The notes: generated by a model from the letters alone, not told the origin. A stretch of DNA of 64,000 nt from Sinorhizobium fredii USDA 257 (GCF_000265205.3 NT_187151.1:1-64000), one strand, 5' to 3'. Positions 1-9,580 are shown, counted from the first letter of the stretch. Translations and numbers: made by a program.

Positions 1-42
1 GTACGCACATCTTCCTCAGCCGTCGGTTAACTTTACGGTGCC
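1..42 (-). mobile_element. IS6-family element, terminal fragment cut by window edge
   Basis: These 42 bases are identical to positions 8774-8815, the transposase-proximal end and inverted repeat of the IS6-family copy described below. The rest of this third copy lies to the left of the window. No direct repeat can be judged. Confidence 0.85.
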
Positions 43-346
43 AGTTGAGCCAGCGTTAATCGCCCTTGACGGCGGCCAGCGCCACGTTCAAAAAACCGGT
101 GTGTTGTTCCGGCGTGCGCGTCTACTCTTCGTCTCGCTGATCTCGCGGCCCAATCTTGCCAGCCGTCCGGCAAAGACTCCACCTATCGCACTGTTCAGAT
201 TTGCGGAGCCGGCTCTCAGATGAAAGTTTCAACAGCGCCTCGACCGCGTCGCGCGTGTAGTCGATCGGCTCGGCGTTGTGCGCTATTCACCATGTGGCCA
301 GCCGGGATCAGATCGAGGTAGGGGTTGCTGCCATGCACTCTTCCGT
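43..346. other. Stretch without a recognised gene
   Basis: Only short open frames without family resemblance or good start signals occur here. It separates the IS6 end from the tts box of the nopP paralogue and is probably old insertion debris. Confidence 0.5.
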
Positions 347-374
347 ACGTCAGCTCGTCGTCAGCTCCCTGGCT
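347..374 (+). promoter_or_regulatory. Candidate tts box of the left nopP paralogue
   Basis: The core GTCAGCTCGTCGTCAGCT (349-366) matches the TtsI-binding consensus GTCAGCTTNTCGAAAGCT at most positions. It sits about 70 bases upstream of the nopP start on the same strand, the usual place for a tts box. Two or three mismatches in the right half keep this a candidate. Confidence 0.6.
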
Positions 375-445
375 TAGGCTGCTAACAGGTCTTGAGTAGA
401 ACGATATTACAACGGTGCAACCATTTCAATTGGGGAGCGAACCGC

Positions 446-1303
446 ATGTATAGCAGTATCACTGGATCAGCCAGCCAATCTACAAGCGCGAGCCAAGCCG
501 ATGAATCGGGGCAGGCAGCAGATGACCAGACGTTTACGGAAACGCTCGCAGAGGCGGCGTCTGGTTCGTCGTCGGCGTCGCGGCTGTATTCCCTCACCTC
601 CGAACCTCCTATCTACGAGTTGGACAGAAAGACGTTCGAAAAAGAACTGAAGAATTTCTATAGTGATGATGTCAAGCACATTGCCGATAATCCATTAGAA
701 TACTCGGATTTCGTGTCCAAGAAAGCCGAGCGCACCGCAATGGTCGCTAGAGTTGGTGCGAGCGTAGCTGACAAGCCTGGTGCGCAGTACTTCAGTTACC
801 AGTTGGGCGACAAGAGCGTCGGGCTGCTAAGAGTGGATCCAGGATTCCGCATCAAAGGGAAAGACTGGCAGAAAGAGCACTTTCCGGAGCGAAAAAACAT
901 CTCATCGGTTGTGGCTATGCGAGTGACCCATCCGCTCGTTGAGAACGCGGGCGATGTTCTGCTCGAACATCAACTTCGGCTCGACGGCAAGAAGCCCTTA
1001 ATCATGTCGCGTCCTGCTAACGATGACCCGAGGCCCCGTCTGGAGCAGATGGGCTTTGTTGACGTGGGTGGAAACGAGTTCGTGCTTGATCCTAAACGGC
1101 ATGGCGATAAGTGGACGCTGAACGGCGACCGTGAATGGCAGCGGGCAGACAAGCCTCGACAGTATCTCCAAGCCGAGAGCGAGGATCCCGTTGAAGGAAG
1201 GAGCGACGAAAACGAAGGGTATGTCGAGACAGATTCGTCCAGCGATGACCCTTCTTGGTATTTGGAGCGGGCGTTGAATTTCCGCGGAGGACCGGCCGAC
1301 TAA
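446..1303 (+). CDS. nopP: NopP-family type III effector (paralogue 1)
   Basis: A 285-residue protein of the rhizobial secreted effector family NopP, which is delivered into legume cells and can decide host range. It aligns along most of its length with the second copy at 54240-55052. Shared blocks include IADN.xEYSDFVS, YFSYQLG, HPLVENAGD(V/I)LLEHQLR, MGFV(D/E)V and DKWT. The N-terminal 50 residues are rich in Ser, Ala and Gln, as expected of a type III secretion signal. I chose the ATG at 446 because GGGGAGC lies just upstream; an in-frame upstream start would run into the promoter region. It differs from the other copy in its acidic C-terminal extension (about residues 250-285). It stands alone among IS debris, about 53 kb from the main secretion locus, but has its own tts-box candidate. 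Family assignment is firm; activity is unknown. Confidence 0.88.
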   Translation: MYSSITGSASQSTSASQADESGQAADDQTFTETLAEAASGSSSASRLYSLTSEPPIYELDRKTFEKELKNFYSDDVKHIADNPLEYSDFVSKKAERTAMVARVGASVADKPGAQYFSYQLGDKSVGLLRVDPGFRIKGKDWQKEHFPERKNISSVVAMRVTHPLVENAGDVLLEHQLRLDGKKPLIMSRPANDDPRPRLEQMGFVDVGGNEFVLDPKRHGDKWTLNGDREWQRADKPRQYLQAESEDPVEGRSDENEGYVETDSSSDDPSWYLERALNFRGGPAD

Positions 1304-1519
1304 GAGGTTCAATAGGGAGCGGCATGAAGACTATCATGTCTCGTGTCCCGCGTGCCGGGAGGGAAGAGATAGCGAAACGGGAGCGCGCTCCTCGGTGCGC
1401 CTTTCCGCATATTGCGAAAGCAATCGCTTCGATGACTGTTTCGATGTTCGAGATAAGTGAACGTTGGTGCATAAATCCGTCCGGGGCGTCGCGCCCGGCT
1501 GGCGGTGACCTATAGGGGC

Positions 1520-2114
1520 GGTCGTCTGGCGCCGAGAGCCGTATGGCTTCGATTTCACCGCGTTCGTGGAAGAACACGGCGCGCTTGAGCTTATGTGCAG
1601 CTTCGCCCTTGTTGAGACCGGCCTGACAACGCCGGCGCAGCGCCGGACTGGAATACCATTCGATCATGAACAGCGTTCGCTCGATGCGGCCGAGTCCGCG
1701 CAGTGCTCTGGCCAGTTCGCTGTATTTCGATGAGGCGGACAACCGCTTGAGGATCGCCGAAGGCGCGACGGTAAGCGTCGTGATTTACGCTGCAAGGCGC
1801 AGGAGTTCGTCCCAATGGTCCATAATGAGCGCGGTGTTGATCGGTGCGCCGATATGATTTGCCAGTGTCGGATAGGCATCAGCCTTTTCGAAGGAACGGA
1901 TTTTTCGCTCCTTGATGTTGCGAAGGCGCGGCGCGAAGCGCTTGCCGACCAGGCAGAACAGCGCAAAAACATGATCGCTCGCGCGCCCGGTATCCGTGAA
2001 CAGCTCCTCGATCTCCAGAATCGTATCGTGATCAAACAGGCCATCGAGCACATAGACAGCCTCGCTCTCAGTAGGGCTGATCGGCAGGATGCTGTAATAG
2101 CTGCGCGGCGACAA
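1520..2114 (-). pseudogene. Tn3-family transposase (TnpA) C-terminal remnant
   Basis: Reading from 2114 downward, the frame shows Tn3 TnpA landmarks: a YVLDGL..HDT block, TDTGRASDHVFALF, KRFAPRLR, HWDELLRLAA and, after a stop, LGRIERTLFMIEWY, QAGLNKGEA and RAVFFHERGEI. The stop (TAA, about 1785-1787) is in the same frame and replaces what is normally a Ser codon, so this is a nonsense mutation and not a frameshift. The N-terminal two thirds are absent. The gene ends where group II intron sequence begins near 2120, and the far end fades out after 1520. Confidence 0.75.
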
Positions 2115-2480
2115 TCACGGTGAGGTGCGCCAGGCCAAGCTGGCGCGTTCCAGCCGGTGCGAGTCCGGTCCGGGTAAGGGGTAGCGACCGCCCGGTAGCA
2201 AGTGTTGCGGCGTGGGAGGTGACGACCACGGCGAAGCGTACGCAGCAATCATGCGGGGTGTGGGAGTGAGCCACGATAGTGATAAGATTGCAGGGGCCGA
2301 GACGTTCTCATCCGTCGAAGGCAACATGTGCGGAGCCGATAAGCGAGGCACCGTCGCCCTGCCGGGGTCTAGGGCCGCATCACGCATGAAAGGAACGCGT
2401 CGGAACCTGGGAGATCTCTTGTCTGGCCGGGTGGCGTTCGCCATGCCGGTCCGCATCGGGAAGGCGAGGAGCCGTAGCCG

Positions 2481-3957
2481 ATGATGAACGGACAGGAGAA
2501 GTCTGACTCCGGCATAGTAGCTGTGAAGCCGACGAACAAAACCGGGCAACCGGTGGCGGAGCCGGTGGAGCCAAGGCCGGCGACCAAGGGGAACGTGGGC
2601 CAGCAAAGCACGCACCGGACACAGGACCGGGCTCGCGTGACCCAGGCGCTGGACCGCGTACGGAAAGCCGCAAGGCAAAGGAAGAAGGAACGGTTCACTG
2701 CGCTCTTCCACCATATCAATGTCGACACGCTTCGGACGGCGTTCTACGCGCTCAAGCGCAAGGCCGCTCCCGGGGTGGATGGCATGACGTGGCAGGACTA
2801 CGAGGCAGACCTTGAGCCTCGGCTCAGGGACTTGCACAAACGGGTCCACAGTGGGGCGTACCGACCGCAACCGTCTCGCCGGACGTACATACCGAAGGCG
2901 GATGGAAAGCAGCGGCCGCTGGCGATTGCCGCCCTGGAAGACAAGTCGTCCAGGGTGCAACGGTCATGGTGCTCAACGCCATCTATGAAGGTGACTTCTG
3001 CGGTTTCTCCTACGGGTTTCGGCCCGGACGAGGACCGCATGATGCGTTGGATGCCCTGTGCGTGGCGATCGATAAGCGGAAGGTGAACTGGATTTTGGAC
3101 GCCGACATCCAGAACTTTTTCGGGAGCGTCAGCCAGGATTGGCTCGCACGCTTCCTGGAACACAGGATCGGCGACAAGCGCATCATCCGCCTGATCCGGA
3201 AATGGCTGAAGGCGGGCATCCTCGAAGACGGGATTGTGACGGTGGATGACAGGGGAACGGGTCAAGGGTCGGTGATTTCGCCGCTTCTGGCCAATATCTA
3301 CCTGCACTACGTCTTCGACCTGTGGGCGGAGCGCTGGCGACAGCGTGGGGCCACCGGCGATATGATCATCGTGCGTTATGCCGATGATGTGATCATTGGT
3401 TTCGAGCACGAGGACGACGTCCGTCGCTTCCTCGATGCGATGCGCGCGAGGCTTGAGGAGTTTGCGCTGTCGCTTCATCCGGACAAGACCCGCCTGATTG
3501 AGTTCGGCCGCTTTGCGGCGGTCGACCGCAAGCGACGCGGGCTCGGCAAACCGGAAACCTTTGCATTCCTGGGCTTTACCTTTATCTGCGGGAAATCGCG
3601 CAAAGGGCGCTTCCAGCTTAGACGGAAGACCCGAGGCGACCGCATGCGGGTGAAGCTCAAGGACATCAAGGTGGAGCTACGGCGGCGCATGCATTGGCCA
3701 ATCCCAAACAGGGGAAATGGCTGGAGCAACTCGTAAAAGGACACTTCGGCTACTTTGCGGTTCCAACGAATATCCGGGCGCTCACGGCGTTCAGGTACCG
3801 CGTGATCGACCTCTGGCGACGATCGCTACGGCGGCGTAGCCAGAAGGACGATGCAACGTGGGAACGGGTCGCAGAGCTAGCCGACGACTACCTTCCCAAG
3901 CCTTGCAACCTTCATCCATGGCCGAGCGTCCGCTTCGCCGTCAGTCACCCAAGGTAG
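2481..3957 (+). pseudogene. ltrA: Group II intron reverse transcriptase/maturase, two frameshifts
   Basis: The intron-encoded protein combines reverse transcriptase blocks with a maturase domain and would splice and mobilise its host intron. Recognisable parts are APGVDGMTW, IPKADGKQRPL, YGFRPGR, the YADD catalytic box (VRYADDVIIGF), LGFTF and, in the last part, VKGHFGYFAVPTN and LHPWPSVRFAV. The reading is split over three frames. One base is missing near 2945, where AAGTCGTCCAG should encode K-I-V-Q, and another is missing near 3705, where the text switches to PKQGKWLEQ. Restoring both gives one continuous protein of about 490 residues. The gene is therefore probably dead, leaving intron 1 dependent on help in trans. 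Confidence 0.85.
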
Positions 3958-3991
3958 GAGCCACGTGCGGGAAAGCCGCCCGCGTGGATCT
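3958..3991 (+). ncRNA. Domain V of group II intron 1
   Basis: Exactly 34 bases form the classic domain V hairpin: a GAGCCACG/CGTGGATCT outer stem, a CGGG/CCG inner stem and an AAAG tip. It is followed without a gap by GTGCG, the signature 5' end of another group II intron. Confidence 0.7.
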
Positions 3992-5948
3992 GTGCGGGGT
4001 TGCGCCTTGCAAGCGCGTTGAAGTCAGCCGTCTGAGATGACGGCCGCGGCAAAGCCTAGCGAGCAGCCGCGTACCAAGTCTTGCGTGGCGTCCGGTAACG
4101 GCCGTTGCGAAGCGTAGACAGGGAGGTTGTAGGCCGGAACAGCAGTGAACGGGAAGATAGCCCCGAAATCGATCGTGATCGGAGTAGCCGACCCCATCCC
4201 CGTTGGGGGAAGGCGGAATCGAAGGCCGCGTCTTCGCGAGTGGCCTGAGGTACTCCCGGGGTTCGTACCGCCAGCATACAACCGAAGGCATTGACGTGAA
4301 CAAGGGAGATCCATCCGGCTCAAGCGTAAACTTGTAGGACCTGACAAGCCGATGAGGTGAGAAGGGACTGATGGTCGGGTGGAAGTCAGACTGACTGATA
4401 GTACTCCGAGGTCGGGAGAGCCGGCCACATGGGGAAGCGGTCAGCGGTAGTTGAAGTGTTCTTGGGCAACATGGGCTCCATCCAACGGGAGACGAGGCCT
4501 TTCATGTAATGGAAAGATAAAGCTGACCATGGAAACAGAACTTGACCGCATAGAAGCGAAAGCTCGGTGTGAGCCGAAGCTCCGCTTTACGTCGCTTGCC
4601 CATCACATCACGCGTGACCGAGTGCAGAGGAATCTTACAAGGGTTCCGAACCGTTCGGCGGTCGGGGTGGATAGGCAGACGGTGGAGGCGGCGAAGGAAA
4701 GCTTTGGAGAATGGATCGAGCCGATGCTTCAATCCATTCACCGTCAGGGGTATCGCGCGCCGGCAGTCCGGCGGGTTTATATCCCCAAGCCCGGAAAGAC
4801 GGAGAAACGCCCGCTCGGGGTGCCAACCGTATCGGACCGGGCGCTTCAGCGTAGCACCGCTGAGGTGCTGTCCGCGATCTACGAGCAGGACTTTCTGCCT
4901 TGCTCGTTCGGGGGCAGGCCAGAGCGCAGCGCCCACCATGCTCTGTCGACCCTCAACGAGGTGATCTCCGGTGGTATGACGGGCTGGGTGCTGGAGGCGG
5001 ACCTGAAGAATTTCTTCGGGAGTTTGTCCCATGAGTGGATGCTCCGGTTTATCGAACATCGAGTCGGGGATCCGCGCCTGATCAGCTTGATCAGACGCTG
5101 GTTGAAAGCGGGCGTCCTTGAGGACGGAGCTGTCCACCCGAGTGACGAAGGAACTACACAAGGCGGTTCGATCAGCGTCCTGCTGAGCAACGTTTACCTG
5201 CACTATGTCCTGGACCTTTGGTTCGAGCGCGTCGTGAAGACCCGGTTACGGGGCGAGGCTCGGCTGGTGCGCTACATCGACGACTTTGTGATCTGCTTCC
5301 AATATCGCTCGGACGCACTTCGCGTCGAGGAGGCCCTGCGCCACAGGCTGGGGAAATTTGGCCTCACGCTTGAGCCGACCAAGACCAAACTGGTCGAGTT
5401 TGGCCGGTTCGCACAGCGGCACGCGGGCAAGCACGGCAGAAACCGCCCGGAGACATTCTATTTTCTGGGCATGACGCTGTACTGCACGCGGAACCTGAAG
5501 GGTAACTTCAAGGTTGGCATGCGCACGGAGAAGTCGAGACTTCGACGGAGCGTCTCGTCGCTGCAGGCGCTGATGCGGGAAATGCGGCATCATACGATCA
5601 GGAAACAGGTCGGCGCGATTAACGCTGTCCTACGCGGCCACTATGCCTATTACGGTGTCGCCGGAAATTACCGGTCGCTCACCAAGGTCTATAGGGCTGG
5701 GGAGCGGTACTGGTTGAAGGTGCTGCGCAGCCGCAGCCGTGATGGTGGCCACCTCACCTGGGACGCCTTCCAGCAGATCAAGGAACGGACCCCGCTGCAG
5801 CAACCAAAGCTGCGGCTCCCATACCGGGCGCTGCGAGCACTTGCGGTGCTGTGAAACAACTGCCGAAGAGCGTGGTGCGGGAAATCTGCACGCCACGTTC
5901 TGTGGGAACCGGAGGTGGGTGACCGCCTCCGGTGACCCGGTGGCGTCC
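3992..5948 (+). ncRNA. Group II intron 2, complete with domains V and VI
   Basis: It starts with GTGCG at 3992, directly after domain V of intron 1, and contains about 530 bases of ribozyme sequence before its maturase gene. That sequence includes the typical stretch near 4375-4440 with GTGGAAGTCAGA, CTGATAGTACTCCGAGG and ACATGGGGAAGCGG. Domain V is 5878-5911 (34 bases, arms GAGCGTGG and CCACGTTCT). Domain VI is the hairpin 5914-5947 with arms ACCGGAGG and CCTCCGGT. The exact 3' end is uncertain by about 20 bases. The adjacency to intron 1 suggests insertion into it. Confidence 0.7.
4529..5854 (+). CDS. ltrA: Group II intron reverse transcriptase/maturase
   Basis: A 441-residue intron-encoded protein that would bind, splice and reverse-transcribe intron 2. 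It is uninterrupted: RT blocks run from AVGVDRQTVE through IPKPGKTEKRPLG, FGGRPERSAH and GGSISVLLSN to the catalytic box. The latter reads RYIDDFVICF, so the usual YADD is YIDD, which keeps both Asp residues. A maturase (X) domain follows (RGHYAYYGVAGNYRSL). No HNH endonuclease domain is present. The ATG at 4529 follows a purine-rich GGAAAGATAAAG, and longer upstream readings would run into ribozyme sequence. It is a different lineage from the intron 1 maturase. Confidence 0.85.
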   Translation: METELDRIEAKARCEPKLRFTSLAHHITRDRVQRNLTRVPNRSAVGVDRQTVEAAKESFGEWIEPMLQSIHRQGYRAPAVRRVYIPKPGKTEKRPLGVPTVSDRALQRSTAEVLSAIYEQDFLPCSFGGRPERSAHHALSTLNEVISGGMTGWVLEADLKNFFGSLSHEWMLRFIEHRVGDPRLISLIRRWLKAGVLEDGAVHPSDEGTTQGGSISVLLSNVYLHYVLDLWFERVVKTRLRGEARLVRYIDDFVICFQYRSDALRVEEALRHRLGKFGLTLEPTKTKLVEFGRFAQRHAGKHGRNRPETFYFLGMTLYCTRNLKGNFKVGMRTEKSRLRRSVSSLQALMREMRHHTIRKQVGAINAVLRGHYAYYGVAGNYRSLTKVYRAGERYWLKVLRSRSRDGGHLTWDAFQQIKERTPLQQPKLRLPYRALRALAVL

Positions 5949-6044
5949 AGTAATGGGCGTCCCTACCGCGAAACGCGTATTGCCTCATCCAAGAGTGTTC
6001 CCAGAAAATAATGCCGTTGCCTCACTCGGATGTTCTCGAATGCC

Positions 6045-6700
6045 TCACGGGGACTCAGCGTCAATCAGGATCGCCGCGCTATAAATAGCCATATTGATCG
6101 GAAAGCCCGCTGTAGAATTTGGTACCGGGCTCGCTGCCATAATGGAGGTTGATGTCGCTGCGCCTTGCCGCCCGAGGCGGCGAATCTTCTTGTGGTTCAC
6201 GACAATACCCTGCTGCCGCAGGGCCGCACCGACGCGGCGATAGCCGTAGAACTCGAACTCGTCGCAGATCGCGAACATCGCTTCGACGATCGCAGTGTCG
6301 TCGGCCGGCCTTTCTGGGTGGTCATAATAAGTGGAGCGCGCGATTCCCATCAGCCGGCATCCTTCCGCGACGGAGATGCCGCGGGGCCGGTGATGACGGA
6401 CGTAGTCCCGCTTTTCGGCGGCGGTGCGTTTTTCAGAGGCCCCTTTAGAAACTCCAGTTCCAGAGCCTGCTTGCCGACTAGCCGCTCCAGCGCCGCGATC
6501 CGCGCCTCGTATTCCTGGAGGAGGTCAACGGCCTGCGCATCCTCGTCAAATGCACCTTCCTCGTACTTCTGAACCCAGATGCGGATAAGATTGCGCGACA
6601 CGTCGTGGCGTTTTGCCAGACCATGCAGCGTTTCGCCGGCGAGAAATTCCTGCGCGACCTGACGTTTGAATTCGACGCTGTGACTGCGGTGCTTTGCCAT
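6045..6700 (-). pseudogene. IS3-family transposase remnant (orfA plus truncated orfB)
   Basis: OrfA (6700 to about 6350) starts MAKHRSHSVEFKRQVAQEF and has a helix-turn-helix (LAKRHDVSRNLIRIW) and a leucine-zipper-like tail. OrfB begins with GIARSTYYDHP and keeps only its N-terminal FYGYRRVGAALRQQG and VNHKKIRRL region. It then jumps to a fragment of its C-terminus in shifted frames (LHYGSEPGTKFYSG). The integrase DDE core has been deleted, so the element cannot move itself. Confidence 0.75.
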
Positions 6701-7087
6701 GGGTCTTCTTTCCGAAAACCCGGTAGGCCGGTCAATTCCTCATCCCAATCTGTCCACCCCAAGGGGCGCACTCCAAGTGCCGAAGTAAAATTCCCCAATT
6801 GTGCCGCTCCGGATGACGAGGAGAGATGGCCATTTTTCGGTGGCCGGCCTCTTGGTTTCGGCGCCGGGGTGAAGTTTGGCGGATCCAGGAGGCGAACCGA
6901 GATCCCAGCTGGCTGAATGCCATTCAAAGACGGGTCTCGCCTTTTGGGCCCATGCCGCCGCAAGCGGGATATTGGTGCAGCCGCTCCAAGCGGCGACCGT
7001 ATGTGATGAGGTGGAACGGCCCGCTCCGACAGCATCTAGTGCTAAAACGTGGTCGTTGTTCGAACGCCACAAAGGGGGGACCGTTCC
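6701..7087. other. Stretch without a recognised gene
   Basis: I see no convincing protein or RNA here. The last 60 bases are probably the upstream end of the IS110 remnant that follows. Confidence 0.4.
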
Positions 7088-7345
7088 ATGAAGCATGTTA
7101 GCACCATCGGGCTCGATTTAGCCAAACTCGTTTTCCAGGTTCACGGCGCCGATATCGAAGGCTCGCCCCTGTTCAATCGGAAACTGCGTCGAGGCGAGGT
7201 GCTGCGCTTCTTCGAAAAGCTGCCTCGATGTCTGGTTGGCATGGAGGCATGCGGTGGCGCTCACAATTGGGCGCGTGAGATCGCGAACCTCGGCCATGAT
7301 GTGCGCCTCATTCCTCCGGCCTACGTCAAACCTTTCGTCAAATAA
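7088..7345 (+). pseudogene. IS110-family transposase, N-terminal fragment
   Basis: Eighty-five residues match the start of the complete IS110 transposase at 32060: STIGLDLAKLVFQVHG with the first catalytic Asp, then LVGMEACGGAHNWAREI and VRLIPPAYVKPFVK. The frame breaks off right after PFVK, where the full gene continues with KRGKSDALDAE. Three quarters of the gene, including the remaining DEDD residues and the C-terminal domain, are gone. Confidence 0.85.
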
Positions 7346-7508
7346 TGCTCACCTCCTCATTCCTTGACTAATCGTCAGATGGCCATAATGCGAAGGAACG
7401 CGGGACTGGCGCAGAAAATCCATACACTTCCGCTGTTCGGCGCCGTCGTTGCTCTGCATTATTTTCCAGCGAACCTCTGCGGTCATTCGACCAGCAGAGG
7501 AGTTGTGG

Positions 7509-7995
7509 ATGTCGAAATCTGGACGAGAACTGATCCCTGAACTCAAAGCCGTACTGAGCAGTCGCCGCTACAGTCCGGTGGTGATCGGAAATTACTGCGC
7601 CTATGCACAGGAGTTTCTCGATTACTTAGGGCATCGAGGAATTATGGTCGCAGATGTGACCGAAGCCGAGGTCGCGCGATATCTGTGCGATGCAGTCGCG
7701 CTATTCCGGAAGCGCCGCGGTCGAAATCCCGGCAAGCGCTGGCACGAAATTCCGCAGTCGGGTATTCACGCTCTGCTGCGGCTTGTGCAGCATCAGTGGC
7801 CACCTGCTCCAAAAGCAACCTGCGCCGCCGACCGACTGCGGCTTGCGATCTGCAACGAATACGAAACCTGGCTTCGCGAGGAGCGTGGCCTTGCTTGGGC
7901 GAGCATCGACGCGTTCTTGTGGGGGGCCAGACATTTCCTGGCCTGGCAACTCGAACGAAGCGGAGCCGAAGACCTCATGGAGGTGAGCGTCGGCG
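7509..7995 (+). pseudogene. Tyrosine-recombinase-type integrase, N-terminal fragment cut by IS6
   Basis: The start at 7509 opens a frame resembling the SAM-like core-binding domain of phage-type integrases: KAVLSSRRYSPVVIGNYCAYAQEFLDYL, a second helical block and a partial HFLAWQLE region. About 162 residues remain. At 7996 the IS6 inverted repeat begins, and the last dozen residues of the open frame are IS sequence. The catalytic domain with the R-H-R-Y residues is missing. Confidence 0.6.
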
Positions 7996-8815
7996 GGCAC
8001 TGTAAAGTTATCAGCGGATTGATGCAGCGATAGCTGGCGGGGACGGCTGTCAGGCTGCGGCGACACACGCGATTTTGCTCCAGATTTGCATGGCGGCGTT
8101 ACGCAGGTCTTGATGTTGAGCCGATGACAGCGTATTGCGGGGAAAGTGGAACAGGTTGGCAATCGGATCATGGATGGAAACGAACCGCTGAAGCTGGCGT
8201 GCCGACTTGAAGCGTTTCATGGTCCTTTCGCGTCGTCGGGTCGGCTGGTGCGAATTTTCCGCTCGATTATTTAGGCCTTTGTGCGACCGGTGTTCGACAC
8301 CGGGCATGAGGTCGCGCCTGGCGGCATCATAGGACCGGAGCTTGTCGGTGATCATGACCCGTGGTGTCCGCCCTTGAGCCTTCAGCAACTTGCGCATCAG
8401 GCGCTTTGCCGCCTTGGCATTTCGGCGGCTTTGCACCAGCACTTCGAGGACGAAGCCGTCCTGATCGACGGCACGCCAGAGCCACTGCTTCTTGCCATTG
8501 ATGGCCACCACACATTCGTCGAGATGCCATTTGTCGCCCAGGCAGCCGGCTGACCGTCGCTTGATCTCCCGGGCGAAATGCCGTCCGAATTTCTCCGCCC
8601 AGCTTCGAATGGTCTGATGCGTGACGATGATGCCGCGGGACGCCAGCATGTCCTCAACCATGCGCAGGCTGAGCGGAAAGCGAAAGTAGAGCCATACCGC
8701 GTGCGCAATGATCTCAGCGGGATAGCGGTGGCGACGATAAAGCGGATCACGAGCAACTTCTGACATGGCCCATGTACGCACATCTTCCTCAGCCGTCGGT
8801 TAACTTTACGGTGCC
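7996..8815 (-). mobile_element. IS6-family insertion sequence, intact copy (820 bp)
   Basis: The ends are GGCACTGTAAAGTTATCAGCGG at the left and, read inward from the right, GGCACCGTAAAGTTAACCGACGG. The 8-base flanks (CGTCGGCG left, AAGTAGGG right) do not match, so the usual IS6 target duplication is absent. This points to deletion or recombination next to the element. A second copy lies inverted at 12308-13123. Confidence 0.85.
8050..8766 (-). CDS. tnpA: IS6-family DDE transposase
   Basis: A 238-residue transposase of the IS6/IS26 type, which forms cointegrates. Visible are the N-terminal helix-turn-helix (RMVEDMLASRGI, TIRSWAEKFG), the first catalytic Asp in DKWHLDECVV, the second in MITDKLRSY, and the Glu in NRAENSHQPTRRRER. 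The ATG at 8766 (MSEVARDPLYRRHRYP) was preferred to an upstream GTG because family members start here. It is the only intact one of the two full copies and could serve both in trans. Confidence 0.88.
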   Translation of the reverse strand: MSEVARDPLYRRHRYPAEIIAHAVWLYFRFPLSLRMVEDMLASRGIIVTHQTIRSWAEKFGRHFAREIKRRSAGCLGDKWHLDECVVAINGKKQWLWRAVDQDGFVLEVLVQSRRNAKAAKRLMRKLLKAQGRTPRVMITDKLRSYDAARRDLMPGVEHRSHKGLNNRAENSHQPTRRRERTMKRFKSARQLQRFVSIHDPIANLFHFPRNTLSSAQHQDLRNAAMQIWSKIACVAAA

Positions 8816-8885
8816 AAGTAGGGGGTTCATCGGGCCCACGAATCTGAGAAGTTGCTTTTACGACAAAGAATTAGCAGAGGGCGCG

Positions 8886-9302
8886 ATGCAAACACACTTA
8901 TCTCCGCGCAGCTCGAATTTGAAGCCTTCGGCGCTGCTGCTTCGCCACGTCGACGGGGCCATCGGGCTGTTCGACCGGATGGCCGCCTGCTTCGTCGATG
9001 GCCGCGATCGCAAGTGCACGGTTCACAGCGTGCGCACGCTGATCGGCCAGCGCGTCGCGGCGATCGCGCTGGCCTAGCAGGATGTCGACGACCACGACAC
9101 GATGCGCCATGACCCGGTGCTCGCGCCTTTGTCGGAGCGGCTGACGCCGAAGCGGCAGGACTCCGCGGTGCGTGCCGGCAAATCCACTGTGAACCGGCTG
9201 GAGCACGGCCGAACCGACCGCGATCACAAGATCGCCCACGCAGGGAACGCGCTGGAAGCGCTGTTCGTGGAACTGATCGAGGCGGGCAAGGAGGCGGGTT
9301 CG
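8886..9302 (+). pseudogene. IS1380-family transposase, N-terminal fragment
   Basis: The frame shows LLLRHVDGAIGLFDRMAACF, HSVRTLIGQRV, then an in-frame TAG at 9075-9077, then DHDTMRHDPVLAPL, GKSTVNRLEHG and HKIAHAGNALEALFVEL. These are landmarks of the first 130 residues of IS1380 transposases. A nonsense codon plus a clean junction to an unrelated permease fragment near 9303 show that this is a relic. Confidence 0.75.
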
Positions 9303-9580
9303 ACCGATTGGGAAATTTTTCAATCGTTCTGCCGATCTCCATTCCGGGTATCATCACTGGTGCGACCATTACCTTCTCTCTCGGCTTCGGTGATTTTATT
9401 GCTGCTACATTGGTCGGCGGTGCCGAGGGCGTCATGATCGCCGGCGTGGTCATCAACTTGATGGGCGTCTCATTCGATTGGCCGCTCGGCGCTGCGATCG
9501 GCGTCGTTGTTGTGGGCATGGCCCTTGCCCTGATGTCTGTCCTCAATCATCTCGAACACAAGGCAACGGTGCGGCTATGA
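9303..9580 (+). pseudogene. ABC transporter permease, C-terminal fragment (polyamine/PotC-like)
   Basis: About 90 residues match the C-terminal end of binding-protein-dependent permeases of the spermidine/putrescine group: LPISIPGIITGATITFSLGFGDFIAATLVGG includes the EAA-loop-proximal helices, and a last membrane helix (AAIGVVVVGMALALMSVL) follows. The N-terminus was lost at the junction with the IS1380 relic. Its stop overlaps ATG 9577 of a short frame, as if a second permease gene had followed, but that frame closes after 36 residues. Confidence 0.6.

Larger units (their letters stand above)
2125..3991 (+). ncRNA. Group II intron 1 (ribozyme), 5' end to domain V
   Basis: A GTGCG 5' end at 2125 is followed by about 350 bases of structured, GC-rich sequence, a maturase frame, and then a 34-base domain V at 3958-3991: a 5' arm GAGCCACG pairs with a 3' arm CGTGGATCT around a GAAA-like tip. 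The 5' end is approximate, since GTGAG at 2120 is another option. No domain VI is evident next to domain V, because the sequence immediately switches to the 5' end of a second intron. The intron lies against the Tn3 tnpA remnant. Confidence 0.65.

Noticed and set aside
3992..4040. GTGCGGGGTTGCGCCTTGCAAGCGCG as domain VI of intron 1
   Set aside because: It pairs poorly as a domain VI hairpin with bulged A and fits better as the 5' end of intron 2; kept as the main alternative to the nested-intron reading.
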